A stretch of 64,000 nt of DNA from Providencia vermicola (lineage in GTDB: Bacteria > Pseudomonadota > Gammaproteobacteria > Enterobacterales > Enterobacteriaceae): positions 1,119,001 to 1,183,000 of the forward strand of contig NZ_CP048796.1 in assembly GCF_010748935.1 (NCBI RefSeq), written 5' to 3'. This document shows positions 36,737 to 46,075 of this stretch, piece after piece. The notes under the pieces were generated by a model that was not told the DNA's origin, did not search any database, and worked only from the letters and a program-made list of their open reading frames with translations. Every line of letters begins with the position of its first letter. Position 1 is the stretch's first letter. The translations under genes and the position numbers were made by a program.

Positions 36737-36944
36737 TAAGAACCTTCAAAATAATTTAAAAAGTGATATACCAGAGAAGTAGGCTGATTCTACCCGCATT
36801 TATGTTGAGTTAATAGAGTTTAAATACGCTTATTTAAAAGGAAGTTAATCTTTTGTTTAATAATGATGATTCTGCTAATTTATTCTAGATTGATATTCAT
36901 TTTATCAATGCAAAAAACAACATCAGCATAGTAAAGGAGTCACA

Positions 36945-37841
36945 ATGACAAAAATTAAAGCCGCAATAGTGGGATACGGCAATATTGGCCGCTATGCACT
37001 CGAAGCGGTATTGGCAGCTGAAGATTTTGAACTTGTTGGCGTAGTTCGTCGAAATGGACAAGATATCCCAGCAGAGTTAGTAGGGCATACTGTTGTCGAT
37101 GATATTGAAAAATTAGGCAAAGTAGATGTTGCGCTGCTGTGCTCTCCGACTCGTGTAATTGGTGATTTAGCGGAGAAAATCTTAAATCTGGGGATTAATA
37201 CGGTTGATAGCTTTGATGTCCATTCAGAGATCGTGGCATTAAAAAAACGTTTAGATAAGGCTGCTAAACAACGCGATAGCGTTGCCATTGTTTCTGCTGG
37301 TTGGGATCCTGGTTCTGACTCCATTATGCGTGCCTTAATGTTAGCGATGGCACCAAAAGGTGTTACTTATACTAATTTTGGCCCAGGAATGAGCATGGGG
37401 CACAGTGTTGCAGCAAAAGCGATTGATGGGGTGAAGGATGCCTTATCGGTCACCATTCCACTGGGTACCGGAGTGCATCGCCGCATGGTTTATGTGGAAC
37501 TCGCTGCAAATGCAAATTTTGATGAAGTGGCTAAAGCCATTAAAGCGGATAGCTATTTTGCTTCCGATGAAACACATATTCGCCAAGTGGATAGTGTGGA
37601 TGCACTAAAAGACGTTGGTCATGGTGTACATATGACGCATAAAGGTGTTTCTGGCGCGACACACAATCAACTATTTGAATACTCAATGCGTATTAATAAT
37701 CCAGCATTAACTTCTCAGTTTATGGTTTCCGCAGCACGAGCAACGATGAAGCAATCACCAGGGGCATATACTGTGATTGAAATTCCACCAGTGAATTTCT
37801 TACAAGGTGATCTTGATAATTTGATTGCTAAGTTAGTGTAA
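36945..37841 (+). CDS. ddh: meso-diaminopimelate dehydrogenase
   Basis: A 298-residue NADP-dependent enzyme. The Rossmann start IKAAIVGYGNIGRYALEAV is followed by the DapDH-specific segments VDSFDVH, SAGWDPGSDSIMRAL, GPGMSMGHSVAAKAIDGVKDAL and GHGVHMTHKGVSGATHN. It converts meso-diaminopimelate to tetrahydrodipicolinate (and back), a one-step route to the lysine and peptidoglycan precursor. It is known from Corynebacterium, and the activity has been reported in Proteus; most enterobacteria use the succinylase route instead. Single gene with a strong AAGGAG site. Confidence 0.92.
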   Translation: MTKIKAAIVGYGNIGRYALEAVLAAEDFELVGVVRRNGQDIPAELVGHTVVDDIEKLGKVDVALLCSPTRVIGDLAEKILNLGINTVDSFDVHSEIVALKKRLDKAAKQRDSVAIVSAGWDPGSDSIMRALMLAMAPKGVTYTNFGPGMSMGHSVAAKAIDGVKDALSVTIPLGTGVHRRMVYVELAANANFDEVAKAIKADSYFASDETHIRQVDSVDALKDVGHGVHMTHKGVSGATHNQLFEYSMRINNPALTSQFMVSAARATMKQSPGAYTVIEIPPVNFLQGDLDNLIAKLV

Positions 37842-37890
37842 TCACTGGATGGCATGATTGTAATGAATGCACTCATGCCAGTTCCGTTGA

Positions 37891-37920
37891 TACGCGTTAT
37901 ACTTCAAATTTCGCATCGTA
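37891..37920. repeat. possible dispersed intergenic repeat (second copy)
   Basis: tacgcgttatacttcaaa resembles the intergenic stretch at 1831-1860 (tacccgttatattgcaag). It lies 50 bases after the ddh stop. Tentative, because only two imperfect copies are present. Confidence 0.3.
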
Positions 37921-38054
37921 TTAAGAAAGCTCGTTATATTCTTCTTTATCCGCAACGATGTTGTCATTTACCTTATTAGTGGATAGTTTATGGGATGATT
38001 GACGTTGTCTCAATGAGGTCAGCTAGATAGTTTGAGATAAAAAAGGACTTTATC

Positions 38055-38759
38055 ATGGCTAAAAATTCAAAAAGAAAAAATAATATCACCACAGAGACAA
38101 AAACATTCTTTTCAGCAAAAAGCACCCCACAAACAGTTGTAGAAAATAAACATGCATTTAGTGTATTGCGTTTTTTGTCAAAAATAATAAGTGTGTGTTT
38201 TTCTCTTTTTTATGTTGGTTTTATTTTTTCTGTTTGGTTTTTTCCTGAATATTATGATGTTGCTTTAATTTATAACTTAACGCTGATCCTTATCTTCGAG
38301 TTTATTTTAGTACACTCGGGTGTTTTTATGTCAATAACCAATAATATCAAGGTGTTGATAGGGTTTGCATTATTGTACGGACTGTTTGCTTTTGCGTTTA
38401 ATTACTCCGTGCTTGGTGATTCACCGCTGATCCTTTATTTATATAGTTTCACCATATTAAATCGCATATTATACGGTTTTAGTAGCCGAACTGATGAAGA
38501 GCGTAAAGAGAATTTGGGGAATTCCGCTATGATGGCGGTAAATTTTATGTTTTGCATCGTTCTGGTAGTCATCGTGTCTTCGCTAGTCCCTTATGGTGGA
38601 CTGACGCCCAATTATTTATCGTCAATCGACTACTATAATACAATCCCACACGGTGGAGAATTTCCTGAAAAACCACACGTTGCCTTTGCTTTTGGTGTTT
38701 TATATTTTGGTTTACCTGTCGTGTTACCACTATTTTTTAAACTATTAAGTAAAAAATAG
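38055..38759 (+). CDS. hypothetical multi-pass membrane protein
   Basis: A 234-residue protein I do not recognise. Residues 1-35 are basic and Thr/Lys-rich and likely cytoplasmic. About six hydrophobic segments follow: roughly 38-62, 68-88, 95-115, 120-138, 160-180 and 208-230. A charged loop (SSRTDEERKENLG) separates segments four and five. No catalytic motif is visible. The ATG has AAGGAC upstream. It stands alone between ddh and the Tm-1-like operon terminator. Confidence 0.75.
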   Translation: MAKNSKRKNNITTETKTFFSAKSTPQTVVENKHAFSVLRFLSKIISVCFSLFYVGFIFSVWFFPEYYDVALIYNLTLILIFEFILVHSGVFMSITNNIKVLIGFALLYGLFAFAFNYSVLGDSPLILYLYSFTILNRILYGFSSRTDEERKENLGNSAMMAVNFMFCIVLVVIVSSLVPYGGLTPNYLSSIDYYNTIPHGGEFPEKPHVAFAFGVLYFGLPVVLPLFFKLLSKK

Positions 38760-38812
38760 GCTAATGTCTAATTAGGTAATAATCTTCATATGCCACAAGG
38801 CCAACAGGGTAA

Positions 38813-38844
38813 AATAAATAAAAAAGCACCTACCGAAGTAGGTG
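38813..38844 (-). terminator. Terminator of the Tm-1-like operon
   Basis: Perfect 8-base stem gcacctac / gtaggtgc closed by a 4-base cgaa loop (38825-38844). On the minus strand it is followed by TTTTTTATTTATT. It lies 100 bases downstream of the operon's last stop. Confidence 0.8.
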
Positions 38845-38943
38845 CCCTGGTGTTGACAAAGTCTCATTGTGATTAAAGCGGCTTAATAATTATGATTGAT
38901 GAACGTTATTTGCTTGCAGCCTATGCTTATATTATTTTGCGTA

Positions 38944-39771
38944 TTAACGCTTAATGGTTTTGAATTTTTGGGTTGTTGCAGTGAGTGCGACTTCAGTTGG
39001 CAAACGTTCCATCGAGCTAGCGCCATAAAAACCATGGCATTCAGGGCAGTTTGCTAATATATATTCCGCATCTTCAGGTGTTGCAATTGGACCACCATGG
39101 CACAGAACAATGACATCATCGCGTACTGCTTTTGCCGCTTTGGCCCAGTCATTGATTAAAGGTACGCAATCTTTAAGTGTTAGTGCCGTTTCTGCGCCAA
39201 TATTCCCCCCAGTGGTTAAGCCCATATGAGGAACAATAATATCAGCACCGGCTTCGGTCATTGCTATCGCATCTTCACGGCTGAAAACATAAGGGGTGGT
39301 TAATAACCCTTTTTCATGGGCTAAACGGATCATATCGACTTCTAAGCCATATCCCATGCCGGTTTCTTCTAAGTTAGCCCTAAAGTTACCATCTATTAGG
39401 CCAACGGTTGGGAAATTTTGTACCCCAGCAAACCCTTTTGCTTTGATCTCGTCAAGAAAGTGGTCAAACTGGCAAAAAGGATCCGTACCGTTAACTCCAG
39501 CAAGTACAGGTGTGTGTTTTACAACAGGCAAGACTTCTTTTGCCATGTCCATCACGATTTCGTTAGCATTACCATAAGCCAGTAAGCCCGCGAGTGAACC
39601 GCGTCCAGCCATACGGTAGCGACCTGAGTTATAAATAACGATTAAGTCTATACCGCCAGCCTCTTCACATTTTGCGGATAGGCCGGTACCGGCACCACCA
39701 CCAATAATTGGTTCGCCTCGAGCGATCATCTCTCTGAATTTTTTCAGTAAGCTTTCGCGATTATGTTTCAT
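38944..39771 (-). CDS. TIM-barrel / PEP-hydrolase-family protein, partner of the Tm-1-like protein
   Basis: A 275-residue soluble protein. Beta-alpha repeats can be read ([106 protein letters not shown]). It matches the family annotated as phosphoenolpyruvate hydrolase or TIM-barrel signal protein (PF09370). The gene is 10 bases after the UPF0261 gene. In tomato the Tm-1 virus-resistance protein is a fusion of these two domains, which argues that the two proteins act together. The reaction in bacteria is not settled. Confidence 0.85.
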   Translation of the reverse strand: MKHNRESLLKKFREMIARGEPIIGGGAGTGLSAKCEEAGGIDLIVIYNSGRYRMAGRGSLAGLLAYGNANEIVMDMAKEVLPVVKHTPVLAGVNGTDPFCQFDHFLDEIKAKGFAGVQNFPTVGLIDGNFRANLEETGMGYGLEVDMIRLAHEKGLLTTPYVFSREDAIAMTEAGADIIVPHMGLTTGGNIGAETALTLKDCVPLINDWAKAAKAVRDDVIVLCHGGPIATPEDAEYILANCPECHGFYGASSMERLPTEVALTATTQKFKTIKR

Positions 39772-39781
39772 TGATGAACCT

Positions 39782-41005
39782 CTACTTGTTGTTCAAAATT
39801 TCCTGGTGTAATTGAATAACTTGTTCGCAAAACTCAATTGAGTTGATATGGTACGGACTCAAAATAAGTTTGCGTTTTTCTGTTGTTATAAGATTTTCGG
39901 TTAATGCATTGATAAAGGCTTGGTCTGCTTCTGGATCCCAGAATGGGGCACCTTCAATATCCAGTGCAGAGAAGCCGGCTGTTGGAATAATAAAGCGAAT
40001 TTCCCCTTCACAGCGGTTAAGCTTATCGGCAATCCAACGACCCATTTGTTGATTTTCTTCTTTTGTTGTACGCATTAACGTAACTTGTGAATTATGGTTA
40101 TAGAATAACCGGTCACGATAATGCTCTGGTACTGTCGATGGGCGACCAAAATTGACCATATCTAGCGCCCCGCATGACAGTACACAAGGTGTTTGTGTTC
40201 TTGCGATTGCGCCAAAACGATCTTCATCGCATGCTAAAACGCCACCAAACAGATAGTCACACACTTCCGTTGTCGTGATGTCTAATACGGAATCTAATAA
40301 GTGGCTATCAATTAATTTTTCCATGGCTTTACCGCCACTTCCCGTCGCATGGAAAACTAAGCAGTCATATTGTGATTCAAGTTGCTCGGTTAGCTGTTGA
40401 ACACACGGGGTAGTGACGCCAAACATAGTCAGTGCAATAGCAGGTTTTGATGCCTCTTCATATTTATCTTCACGATTAAAATAAACGGCACCTGCAATTT
40501 GATTTGCAGCGTTTTTTAATACCTTACGAGAAATAACATTTAAGCCTGAGACATCGGTGACCGAATACATCATTGAAATATCACTTGCACCGATATAACC
40601 GGATATATCCCCTGACGCCATCGTTGAAACCATCAGTTTAGGTATGCCAACAGGGAGCGCTTGCATTGCTGGAGTAATTAGCGCTGTACCACCGGAACCT
40701 CCTAAACCTAAAATAGCGGCAACATCATCTTGGGCACTGAGGTACAGACTAAAAGCCAGTGACATAGCTTCAATGGCTTTTCCTCTATCACCACAAAAAA
40801 CGGCTTCAGCTCCGGAAGGATGGTAAGCCGCAACAGTGAGAGCCTTAATATCTGCATTTCTGTTTAGTTGAGTTGGTTGCGTCGTCAAATCTACTGAACG
40901 TACAGATAAACCTGCTTCTTTGATCAAATCGCAGACATAGAACAATTCATCGCTTTTAGTATCTAGCGTGGTTGCTATATAGATGTATCCCTGATGCTGT
41001 TTCAT
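39782..41005 (-). CDS. Tm-1-like ATP-binding protein (UPF0261)
   Basis: A 407-residue protein of the Tm-1-like/UPF0261 family. It begins [27 protein letters not shown] and contains [62 protein letters not shown] (family core, shown in part), [16 protein letters not shown] and [23 protein letters not shown]. The Gly-rich loops suit nucleotide or phosphate binding. It is the first gene of a two-gene operon with the TIM-barrel protein. A TetR-family regulator is divergent, with two matching operators in the promoter region. Function unknown; a catabolic role is plausible. Confidence 0.85.
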   Translation of the reverse strand: MKQHQGYIYIATTLDTKSDELFYVCDLIKEAGLSVRSVDLTTQPTQLNRNADIKALTVAAYHPSGAEAVFCGDRGKAIEAMSLAFSLYLSAQDDVAAILGLGGSGGTALITPAMQALPVGIPKLMVSTMASGDISGYIGASDISMMYSVTDVSGLNVISRKVLKNAANQIAGAVYFNREDKYEEASKPAIALTMFGVTTPCVQQLTEQLESQYDCLVFHATGSGGKAMEKLIDSHLLDSVLDITTTEVCDYLFGGVLACDEDRFGAIARTQTPCVLSCGALDMVNFGRPSTVPEHYRDRLFYNHNSQVTLMRTTKEENQQMGRWIADKLNRCEGEIRFIIPTAGFSALDIEGAPFWDPEADQAFINALTENLITTEKRKLILSPYHINSIEFCEQVIQLHQEILNNK

Positions 41006-41050
41006 CGGAAAATCCTTACAGGTTAGGAAGATGTTTAATTTCTCATCTGA

Positions 41051-41068
41051 ATGAGACTATAGTATCAT
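41051..41068. promoter_or_regulatory. TetR-type operator, copy 1
   Basis: atgagactatagtatcat is an 18-base palindrome with one mismatch. It is almost the same as the second site 34 bases further on; together they suggest the consensus atgagactatagtctcat. The site lies 46 bases upstream of the Tm-1-like gene start, so binding would block its promoter. Confidence 0.75.
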
Positions 41069-41084
41069 TTTGGATAAAAGTAAA

Positions 41085-41102
41085 ATGAGATTGTAGTCTC
41101 AT
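41085..41102. promoter_or_regulatory. TetR-type operator, copy 2
   Basis: atgagattgtagtctcat is an 18-base palindrome with perfect atgaga / tctcat arms and a mismatched centre, 34 bases (about three helical turns) from copy 1. It is in the 316-base region between the Tm-1-like operon and the divergent TetR gene; the rest of that gap shows nothing else. Confidence 0.75.
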
Positions 41103-41321
41103 TTTTGGGGTTTATTTAAATATCATGATGTTATATTTTTATCTCAATGATAAATAAGCATTTTAAAATTTTAATGGCATATTAAAAACCGCATTTTTTA
41201 TAACAGACGAACGATAACATTCTCATCGTTATTAATAAGCAGTAGCTGTAGCCATTGTAAAGTGTCATGATGAGTCACCCATTCACTATAGTAGCGAACA
41301 TGTTTTAAAGGGAGGGAAACG

Positions 41322-41954
41322 ATGTCATTCACATATTCTAATCATGAATATAAAGGAACAAGGAAGCGAACTTATAACTTATTGGTGAATACGGCACTGG
41401 CTCTTTTTGAAAAAGGGGATATGCCCTCTATTTCGGAGCTTGCTATTGAGGCGGGCGTATCAAGAGCGACAGCTTATCGCTATTTTCCAACGCAAAGTGA
41501 TTTGATTGCGGCAACTGTTAATGCCAGTTTAGGGCCCATTTTGACATGGCGACCGCAAAGTGAAAAAACGGAAGAGCGTATTGAGGAGTTGCTGACATAT
41601 GCACTCCCTAGAATGTTTGAGCATGAAGGCGTCTTGAGAGCCGCATTACAAGTATCGTTACAGCAGTGGGCACAAAGTCGCGCTCTGACGCAAGATCCTA
41701 AAGAAAAACCACTGGAAAGAGGAAACCGTAAAAATATCCTCGCGATGGTTACTGCGCCAATGAAAGATGACTATCCGCAAGATGTTATTGATAAAGTTAT
41801 CAAAGCATTTTCAGTCATTTATGGCTCTGAAATCTTTCTAGTACTCAAAGATATTTGGAAGCAAGATGACGCTGAGGTGATTGAAATTGCACAGTGGATG
41901 GCGAAAGCGATTATTAACCAAGCCACAGCAGATAAAAATGCCCGAGAATGCTGA
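41322..41954 (+). CDS. TetR-family regulator of the Tm-1-like operon
   Basis: A 210-residue repressor. Residues about 15-65 are a TetR helix-turn-helix (SISELAIEAGVSRATAYRYFPTQSDLIAATV). The C-terminal helical part would bind an unknown ligand. It is divergent from the Tm-1-like pair and two matching 18-base palindromes lie between them, so it most likely represses that operon. An AGGGAGGG ribosome site precedes the ATG. Confidence 0.88.
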   Translation: MSFTYSNHEYKGTRKRTYNLLVNTALALFEKGDMPSISELAIEAGVSRATAYRYFPTQSDLIAATVNASLGPILTWRPQSEKTEERIEELLTYALPRMFEHEGVLRAALQVSLQQWAQSRALTQDPKEKPLERGNRKNILAMVTAPMKDDYPQDVIDKVIKAFSVIYGSEIFLVLKDIWKQDDAEVIEIAQWMAKAIINQATADKNAREC

Positions 41955-42025
41955 GGTATCGCATTAAAAGAACGGTAGGGGAAAACCTATCGTTCCTTAT
42001 AGGTGGAGTTACAAAATAGGTGGAG

Positions 42026-42436
42026 TTACAAAGATTTCATAAAATAATATCTTTCATGTTTAATTGGGTAATCAATGAGTGTTGAGATCACCTGATAGCC
42101 CTGTTTCTCATAAAAAGGTTTTGCTTGGAAACTGAACGTATCGACTTGAGCATATTTGGCACCTAACTCTCTCGCTTTATTTTCCATCGCTTGTAGCAAT
42201 TGTGAACCGATGCCTTGCTTCCTCAATGATTCTTCAAGCCAAAAGTAGTCAATTCGTAGCCAATTTCCGAGTATTGAACCTGTTATTCCGCCTAATATTG
42301 CCTCTTCTTGCTCATAAAATACGGCTAATGGAGAATGAATATCTTCACTGAAAAATTGTAAGTTATAGTTAATCAATGATTGATGTATATGTGCAATTTC
42401 AGATTTAGCAGGGGATGTTGTGACGCGTATTGCCAT
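42026..42436 (-). CDS. GNAT-family N-acetyltransferase
   Basis: A 136-residue GNAT enzyme. It contains the acetyl-CoA loop LRKQGIGSQLLQAMENKARELGAKYAQVDTFSFQAKPFYEKQGY (key Q/RxxGxG/A motif at KQGIGS). The fold is otherwise complete, with strands GGITGSILGNWLRIDYFWLEES before the motif. The substrate cannot be told; similar enzymes acetylate small amines or protein ends. It is single and convergent with the TetR gene. Confidence 0.85.
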   Translation of the reverse strand: MAIRVTTSPAKSEIAHIHQSLINYNLQFFSEDIHSPLAVFYEQEEAILGGITGSILGNWLRIDYFWLEESLRKQGIGSQLLQAMENKARELGAKYAQVDTFSFQAKPFYEKQGYQVISTLIDYPIKHERYYFMKSL

Positions 42437-42585
42437 AATTTTTCTTATCTTTCAATGTAATGATAATTTATGAGTTTATATACTATTTAATAATTTAATG
42501 AATTTAAAGTATTAAGAAGATACTATTAAGACTATTACAGATGATATCGATGCGCTAAGTGCTCTTAGAGTAATAGGATTTCGCG

Positions 42586-43629
42586 ATGATAAGATTATTG
42601 AAAATGGGCTTAGGCATTGCTATTTGTGCCTTAATTGGTGGAACCCTCACTTATCTTGGCGTACCTCTCGCTCTTATGTTTGGCCCAATCATTGCAGTGA
42701 TTGTTTTTAATCGCTTCAACATTCAATTTGCTATCCCCAAATATACCCTCACATTTGTTCAGATATCATTAGGAACGTCTGTGGGACTGATGTTTAATCA
42801 AGTCTCATTAGGGCAAGCAGAGAATCTATTTCTACTTCTTCTGCTGTTGGTGGTCTGCTTGGCTGTCCAATTTTCATTCAGTTATTTTTGGTTTCACCGC
42901 AAAGTCGGATGGACAAAACAAGAAGCGATGCTGGGCTCTGTTCCGGGAGCCATGGCTGCCATATTAGCCTTAATAGATCATACGCATACGCCTCCACAAA
43001 AAATCGTGATTTCTCATACGATCCGTCTCATTATTTTAATTCTATTGGCAGGAATTGTGGTAGGTAGTCATGGGGATCCTCAGCCTCTGATTGTACTACC
43101 ATCCTTAACATTGGAAGCGACCTTCTGGTTAACGGTGATTGTATTAACAGGACTAGGATTAGGCTTGGTATTGCAGCGAATGCATGTTCCTGCCCCCTTT
43201 ATGTTGACATCATTAGGTGCCGCGACGTTGATCCAAGGCTGGCTTGATGTACAAATTCATTTTCCGGTGATGATCACTGAGCTCAGTATGGTTTTGATCG
43301 GGATGAATATTGGTAACCACTTTATTGTTTTTCCACTGTCGTCATTGATCAAAAATATCTATTCATCTGCCCAAGTGGTGGTGATTAATATCTTTTTAAC
43401 CTTATTGATCACACTGTTTGCTGCATGGGTCACTGGCTATCCTCTATCGGTATTGCTGCTGGCTTGGGCGCCAGGAAGCATGGAAGCGATGACATTTGCG
43501 GCGATCACCATGAACCTTGATGCTGGATTTGTCATGTCAAATCACATCATTAGGATGGTAATTATTCAAAGTATCCCTTCGATAGTGATGTTTTGGCAAG
43601 AAAGACGCGTGAAGAAAAAGGAAGGTTGA
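42586..43629 (+). CDS. AbrB-family membrane protein (ammonia monooxygenase-like, PF05145)
   Basis: A 347-residue inner-membrane protein with about ten hydrophobic segments in two repeated halves. Each half has a Gly/Pro-rich segment (LGVPLALMFGPIIAVIV and LLAWAPGSMEAMTFAAITMNLDAGFV; also MLGSVPGAMAAILAL). This is the AbrB-duplication family, annotated as AbrB or ammonia monooxygenase for historical reasons. It is unrelated to the Bacillus AbrB regulator. Probably a transporter; substrate not known. Convergent with yacC, sharing a terminator. Confidence 0.85.
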   Translation: MIRLLKMGLGIAICALIGGTLTYLGVPLALMFGPIIAVIVFNRFNIQFAIPKYTLTFVQISLGTSVGLMFNQVSLGQAENLFLLLLLLVVCLAVQFSFSYFWFHRKVGWTKQEAMLGSVPGAMAAILALIDHTHTPPQKIVISHTIRLIILILLAGIVVGSHGDPQPLIVLPSLTLEATFWLTVIVLTGLGLGLVLQRMHVPAPFMLTSLGAATLIQGWLDVQIHFPVMITELSMVLIGMNIGNHFIVFPLSSLIKNIYSSAQVVVINIFLTLLITLFAAWVTGYPLSVLLLAWAPGSMEAMTFAAITMNLDAGFVMSNHIIRMVIIQSIPSIVMFWQERRVKKKEG

Positions 43630-43630
43630 A

Positions 43631-43677
43631 GTGAAATAATGATAACTCCCCTAGTGAAGGGGAGGGAATTATTTCAC
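43631..43677. terminator. Nested bidirectional terminator between the AbrB-like gene and yacC
   Basis: Outer repeat gtgaaataat / attatttcac (43631-43640, 43668-43677) encloses an inner stem ctcccct / aggggag (43646-43652, 43658-43664) with a 5-base loop. The outer right arm contains the yacC stop codon. It serves both convergent genes. Confidence 0.82.
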
Positions 43678-44016
43678 ATAAGCAAACAAGCCTAATGAAT
43701 CCCGGGCAAGAGATTGGCACTTAAATTCTTGTGATAGCGGGATACCTTTTAGGTCGTTGTAGCTTTCTTTGTTGAGCATGGTCATCTTGTGAGAATCGTA
43801 ATCACCAAGATCCCATTTATTACTACGGGCAAAATAGACAATTGCGCGCTCAATTTCCCTATCAGGGATTTGTGAATAGCCACAATCATATTTTAGGTAG
43901 ATAAAAACCGCCGTCAGATCGGCAAGATCTTCAGCTTCATTGGGGGTCAGTGCTCTGGCAGAATGTGTTATCCCTAACAGAGTAATGATGTAAAAAATCA
44001 CAGTAAATTTGCGCAT
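43669..44016 (-). CDS. yacC: YacC, PulS/OutS-like pilotin-family protein
   Basis: A 115-residue secreted protein with the same length as E. coli YacC and clear similarity (LTPNEAEDLADLTAVFIYLKYDCGYSQIPDREIERAIVYFA, ending LARDSLGLFAYVK). It has a signal peptide (residues 1-22) and two Cys (DCGY, KCQS) that would form a disulfide. The family includes pilotins of type II secretion, but no secretion genes are near. As in E. coli it lies beside cueO, but on the opposite strand. Confidence 0.88.
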   Translation of the reverse strand: MRKFTVIFYIITLLGITHSARALTPNEAEDLADLTAVFIYLKYDCGYSQIPDREIERAIVYFARSNKWDLGDYDSHKMTMLNKESYNDLKGIPLSQEFKCQSLARDSLGLFAYVK

Positions 44017-44130
44017 TCAATATTCTATCTGTTTTTTATGTCAAGTAACGTTAACATAATAATAGAATTGTTAGTCAAGTATATTTTTCTTAAATAAGTG
44101 TAATATACCCCTAACAACCCTATGGTTTCC

Positions 44131-44161
44131 TTGACCTTCCTGTAAGGGGAAGCTTTATCAT
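44131..44161 (+). promoter_or_regulatory. CueR-type copper promoter of cueO
   Basis: -35 ttgacc (44131-44136) and -10 tatcat (44156-44161) are separated by exactly 19 bases, the long spacer typical of MerR-family regulators. The spacer carries the CueR half-sites ccttcc and ggaagc as an inverted repeat. It predicts copper-induced cueO expression by CueR. Confidence 0.85.
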
Positions 44162-44263
44162 TTTTAGATATTAAACCATATTTTGGCTCTAAACGGTAAT
44201 AGCCTACAGTGCCATAGAATTTTTACTCGGTTTTTAATTTGATAAATAAAAGGAAGGTTATCA

Positions 44264-45886
44264 ATGTTACGTCGCGATTTCATTAAGCTAAGTGCTATCG
44301 CTTATGCTGCAAGTGCACTGCCTGTGTGGAGCCGTATCGCTGTGGCTGCCGACAATTACCCGACACTGGCTATCCCACCTCTGATAGAACCTGATGCGCA
44401 AGGTAATCTTCAACTTGCGATTAAACAAGGGGTTTCTCAATTTGTTCCGGGTAAGAAAACAACAACGTGGGGGTATAACGGGGATCTACTCGGGCCAGCA
44501 CTTAGCTTGAAAAATGGTCAAAACGTCAATATTCATATCGCTAATCAATTACCGGAAGAGACGACCGTTCACTGGCATGGCCTTGAAATATCAGGAGAAC
44601 AGGATGGTGGACCGCAGGCAATTATTAAGCCGGGAGCTAGCCGCAAAGTTAATTTCACTGTAGATCAACCAGAAGCCACTTGTTGGTTCCACCCTCATAC
44701 ACACGGAAAAACAGGCCATCAAGTCGCCATGGGGCTTGCGGGTCTGGTTATCATTAAAGATGAGCAAAGCAATAAGCATGGATTGCCGAGTACCTGGGGC
44801 GTTGATGATATCCCTGTGATTTTACAGGACAAGCGTCTTAAGGATGATGGACAAATTGATTATCAATTAGATGTGATGAGCGCAGCGGTAGGTTGGTTTG
44901 GTGATCTCATGTTAACCAATGGTGCGGTATTCCCTAAGCACGTCGCGCCGAAAGGTTGGTTACGTTTCAGACTACTTAATGGCTGTAACGCACGTAGCTT
45001 GAATATCTCAACGAGTGATGGCCGCAAAATGTATGTGGTGGCGAGTGATGGTGGATTACTTGCGGAACCTATCGCAGTCACAGAGTTGCCGATTCTTATG
45101 GGGGAGAGGTTTGAAATCTTAATTGATGCAACGGATGGCCGCTCTTTCGATTTAGTGACATTACCGGTTAATCAAATGGGAATGACGCTTGCACCATTTG
45201 ATCAACCTTTACCTGTACTGCATGTCGAAACCACGATGAGTGCGAGTGAGGGGCAGCTACCGACTCAGTTGGCAAGTTTACCAGCACTGCCTTCATTAGC
45301 TGGATTAACTCGTCGTCGTTTCCATTTAATGATGGATATGCGTTTGGATATGCAAGGTATGATGATGCTACGTGAGCGCTATGGTGACCAAGCTATGGGC
45401 AATATGGGGGGCCATGGTGGCATGATGCAAGGTCATATGATGCAGAACAGTGGTATGGATCATGGCAATATGGGCCATGGTAATATGGGGGGAATACGTA
45501 ATAGTGGCGGCCATTGTGGAACAAATTCAGGTGAGCTAGATATATACAACGCCAATACGATTAATGGACAAGCCTTTTCTATGACAGAAGCAGCCTTTGA
45601 TGCTGCCATGAATCGACAAGAGATATGGGTGATTTCGGGTCGTGGGGATATGATGTTGCATCCATTCCATGTTCATGGGACACGTTTCCGTATATTGAAA
45701 GAGAATGGTAGAGCCGTGGAACCACACAGACAAGGTTGGAAGGATATCGTTAAGGTTGAAGGCCAAGTCAGTGAGGTATTAGTTGAATTCAAACATCCCG
45801 CCACTAAACAGCATCCTTATATGGCTCATTGCCATTTATTAGAGCATGAAGATACAGGCATGATGATGGGATTCACTGTTAGCTAA
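44264..45886 (+). CDS. cueO: multicopper oxidase CueO
   Basis: A 540-residue periplasmic cuprous oxidase that detoxifies copper. A Tat signal ([20 protein letters not shown]) exports the folded enzyme. Copper motifs: HWHG (103-106), HPHTHG (143-148), HPFHVHG and [13 protein letters not shown] near the C-terminus (type 1, 2 and 3 sites). Residues about 355-425 are a Met/His/Gly-rich insert ([20 protein letters not shown]...), as in CueO, where it gates and binds copper(I). It is slightly longer than E. coli CueO (516) mostly because of that insert. A CueR-type promoter lies 100 bases upstream. Confidence 0.96.
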   Translation: MLRRDFIKLSAIAYAASALPVWSRIAVAADNYPTLAIPPLIEPDAQGNLQLAIKQGVSQFVPGKKTTTWGYNGDLLGPALSLKNGQNVNIHIANQLPEETTVHWHGLEISGEQDGGPQAIIKPGASRKVNFTVDQPEATCWFHPHTHGKTGHQVAMGLAGLVIIKDEQSNKHGLPSTWGVDDIPVILQDKRLKDDGQIDYQLDVMSAAVGWFGDLMLTNGAVFPKHVAPKGWLRFRLLNGCNARSLNISTSDGRKMYVVASDGGLLAEPIAVTELPILMGERFEILIDATDGRSFDLVTLPVNQMGMTLAPFDQPLPVLHVETTMSASEGQLPTQLASLPALPSLAGLTRRRFHLMMDMRLDMQGMMMLRERYGDQAMGNMGGHGGMMQGHMMQNSGMDHGNMGHGNMGGIRNSGGHCGTNSGELDIYNANTINGQAFSMTEAAFDAAMNRQEIWVISGRGDMMLHPFHVHGTRFRILKENGRAVEPHRQGWKDIVKVEGQVSEVLVEFKHPATKQHPYMAHCHLLEHEDTGMMMGFTVS

Positions 45887-46075
45887 CAGGCTAACGGTTC
45901 ATTAATTGTTGAGTATGTTAGGGGCTGACTATTGTGGATACTGTTAGCCCTTAACAATTAGAAAGTGAACAATAAAGCCATTTGGTTGTTGTTATTATTT
46001 ATAGCTTATACGGCATGGTCTGTGGCACTGCGATGAGAGTGAAAATAGGCATGTCACTCATTAGGTCAATAATGG

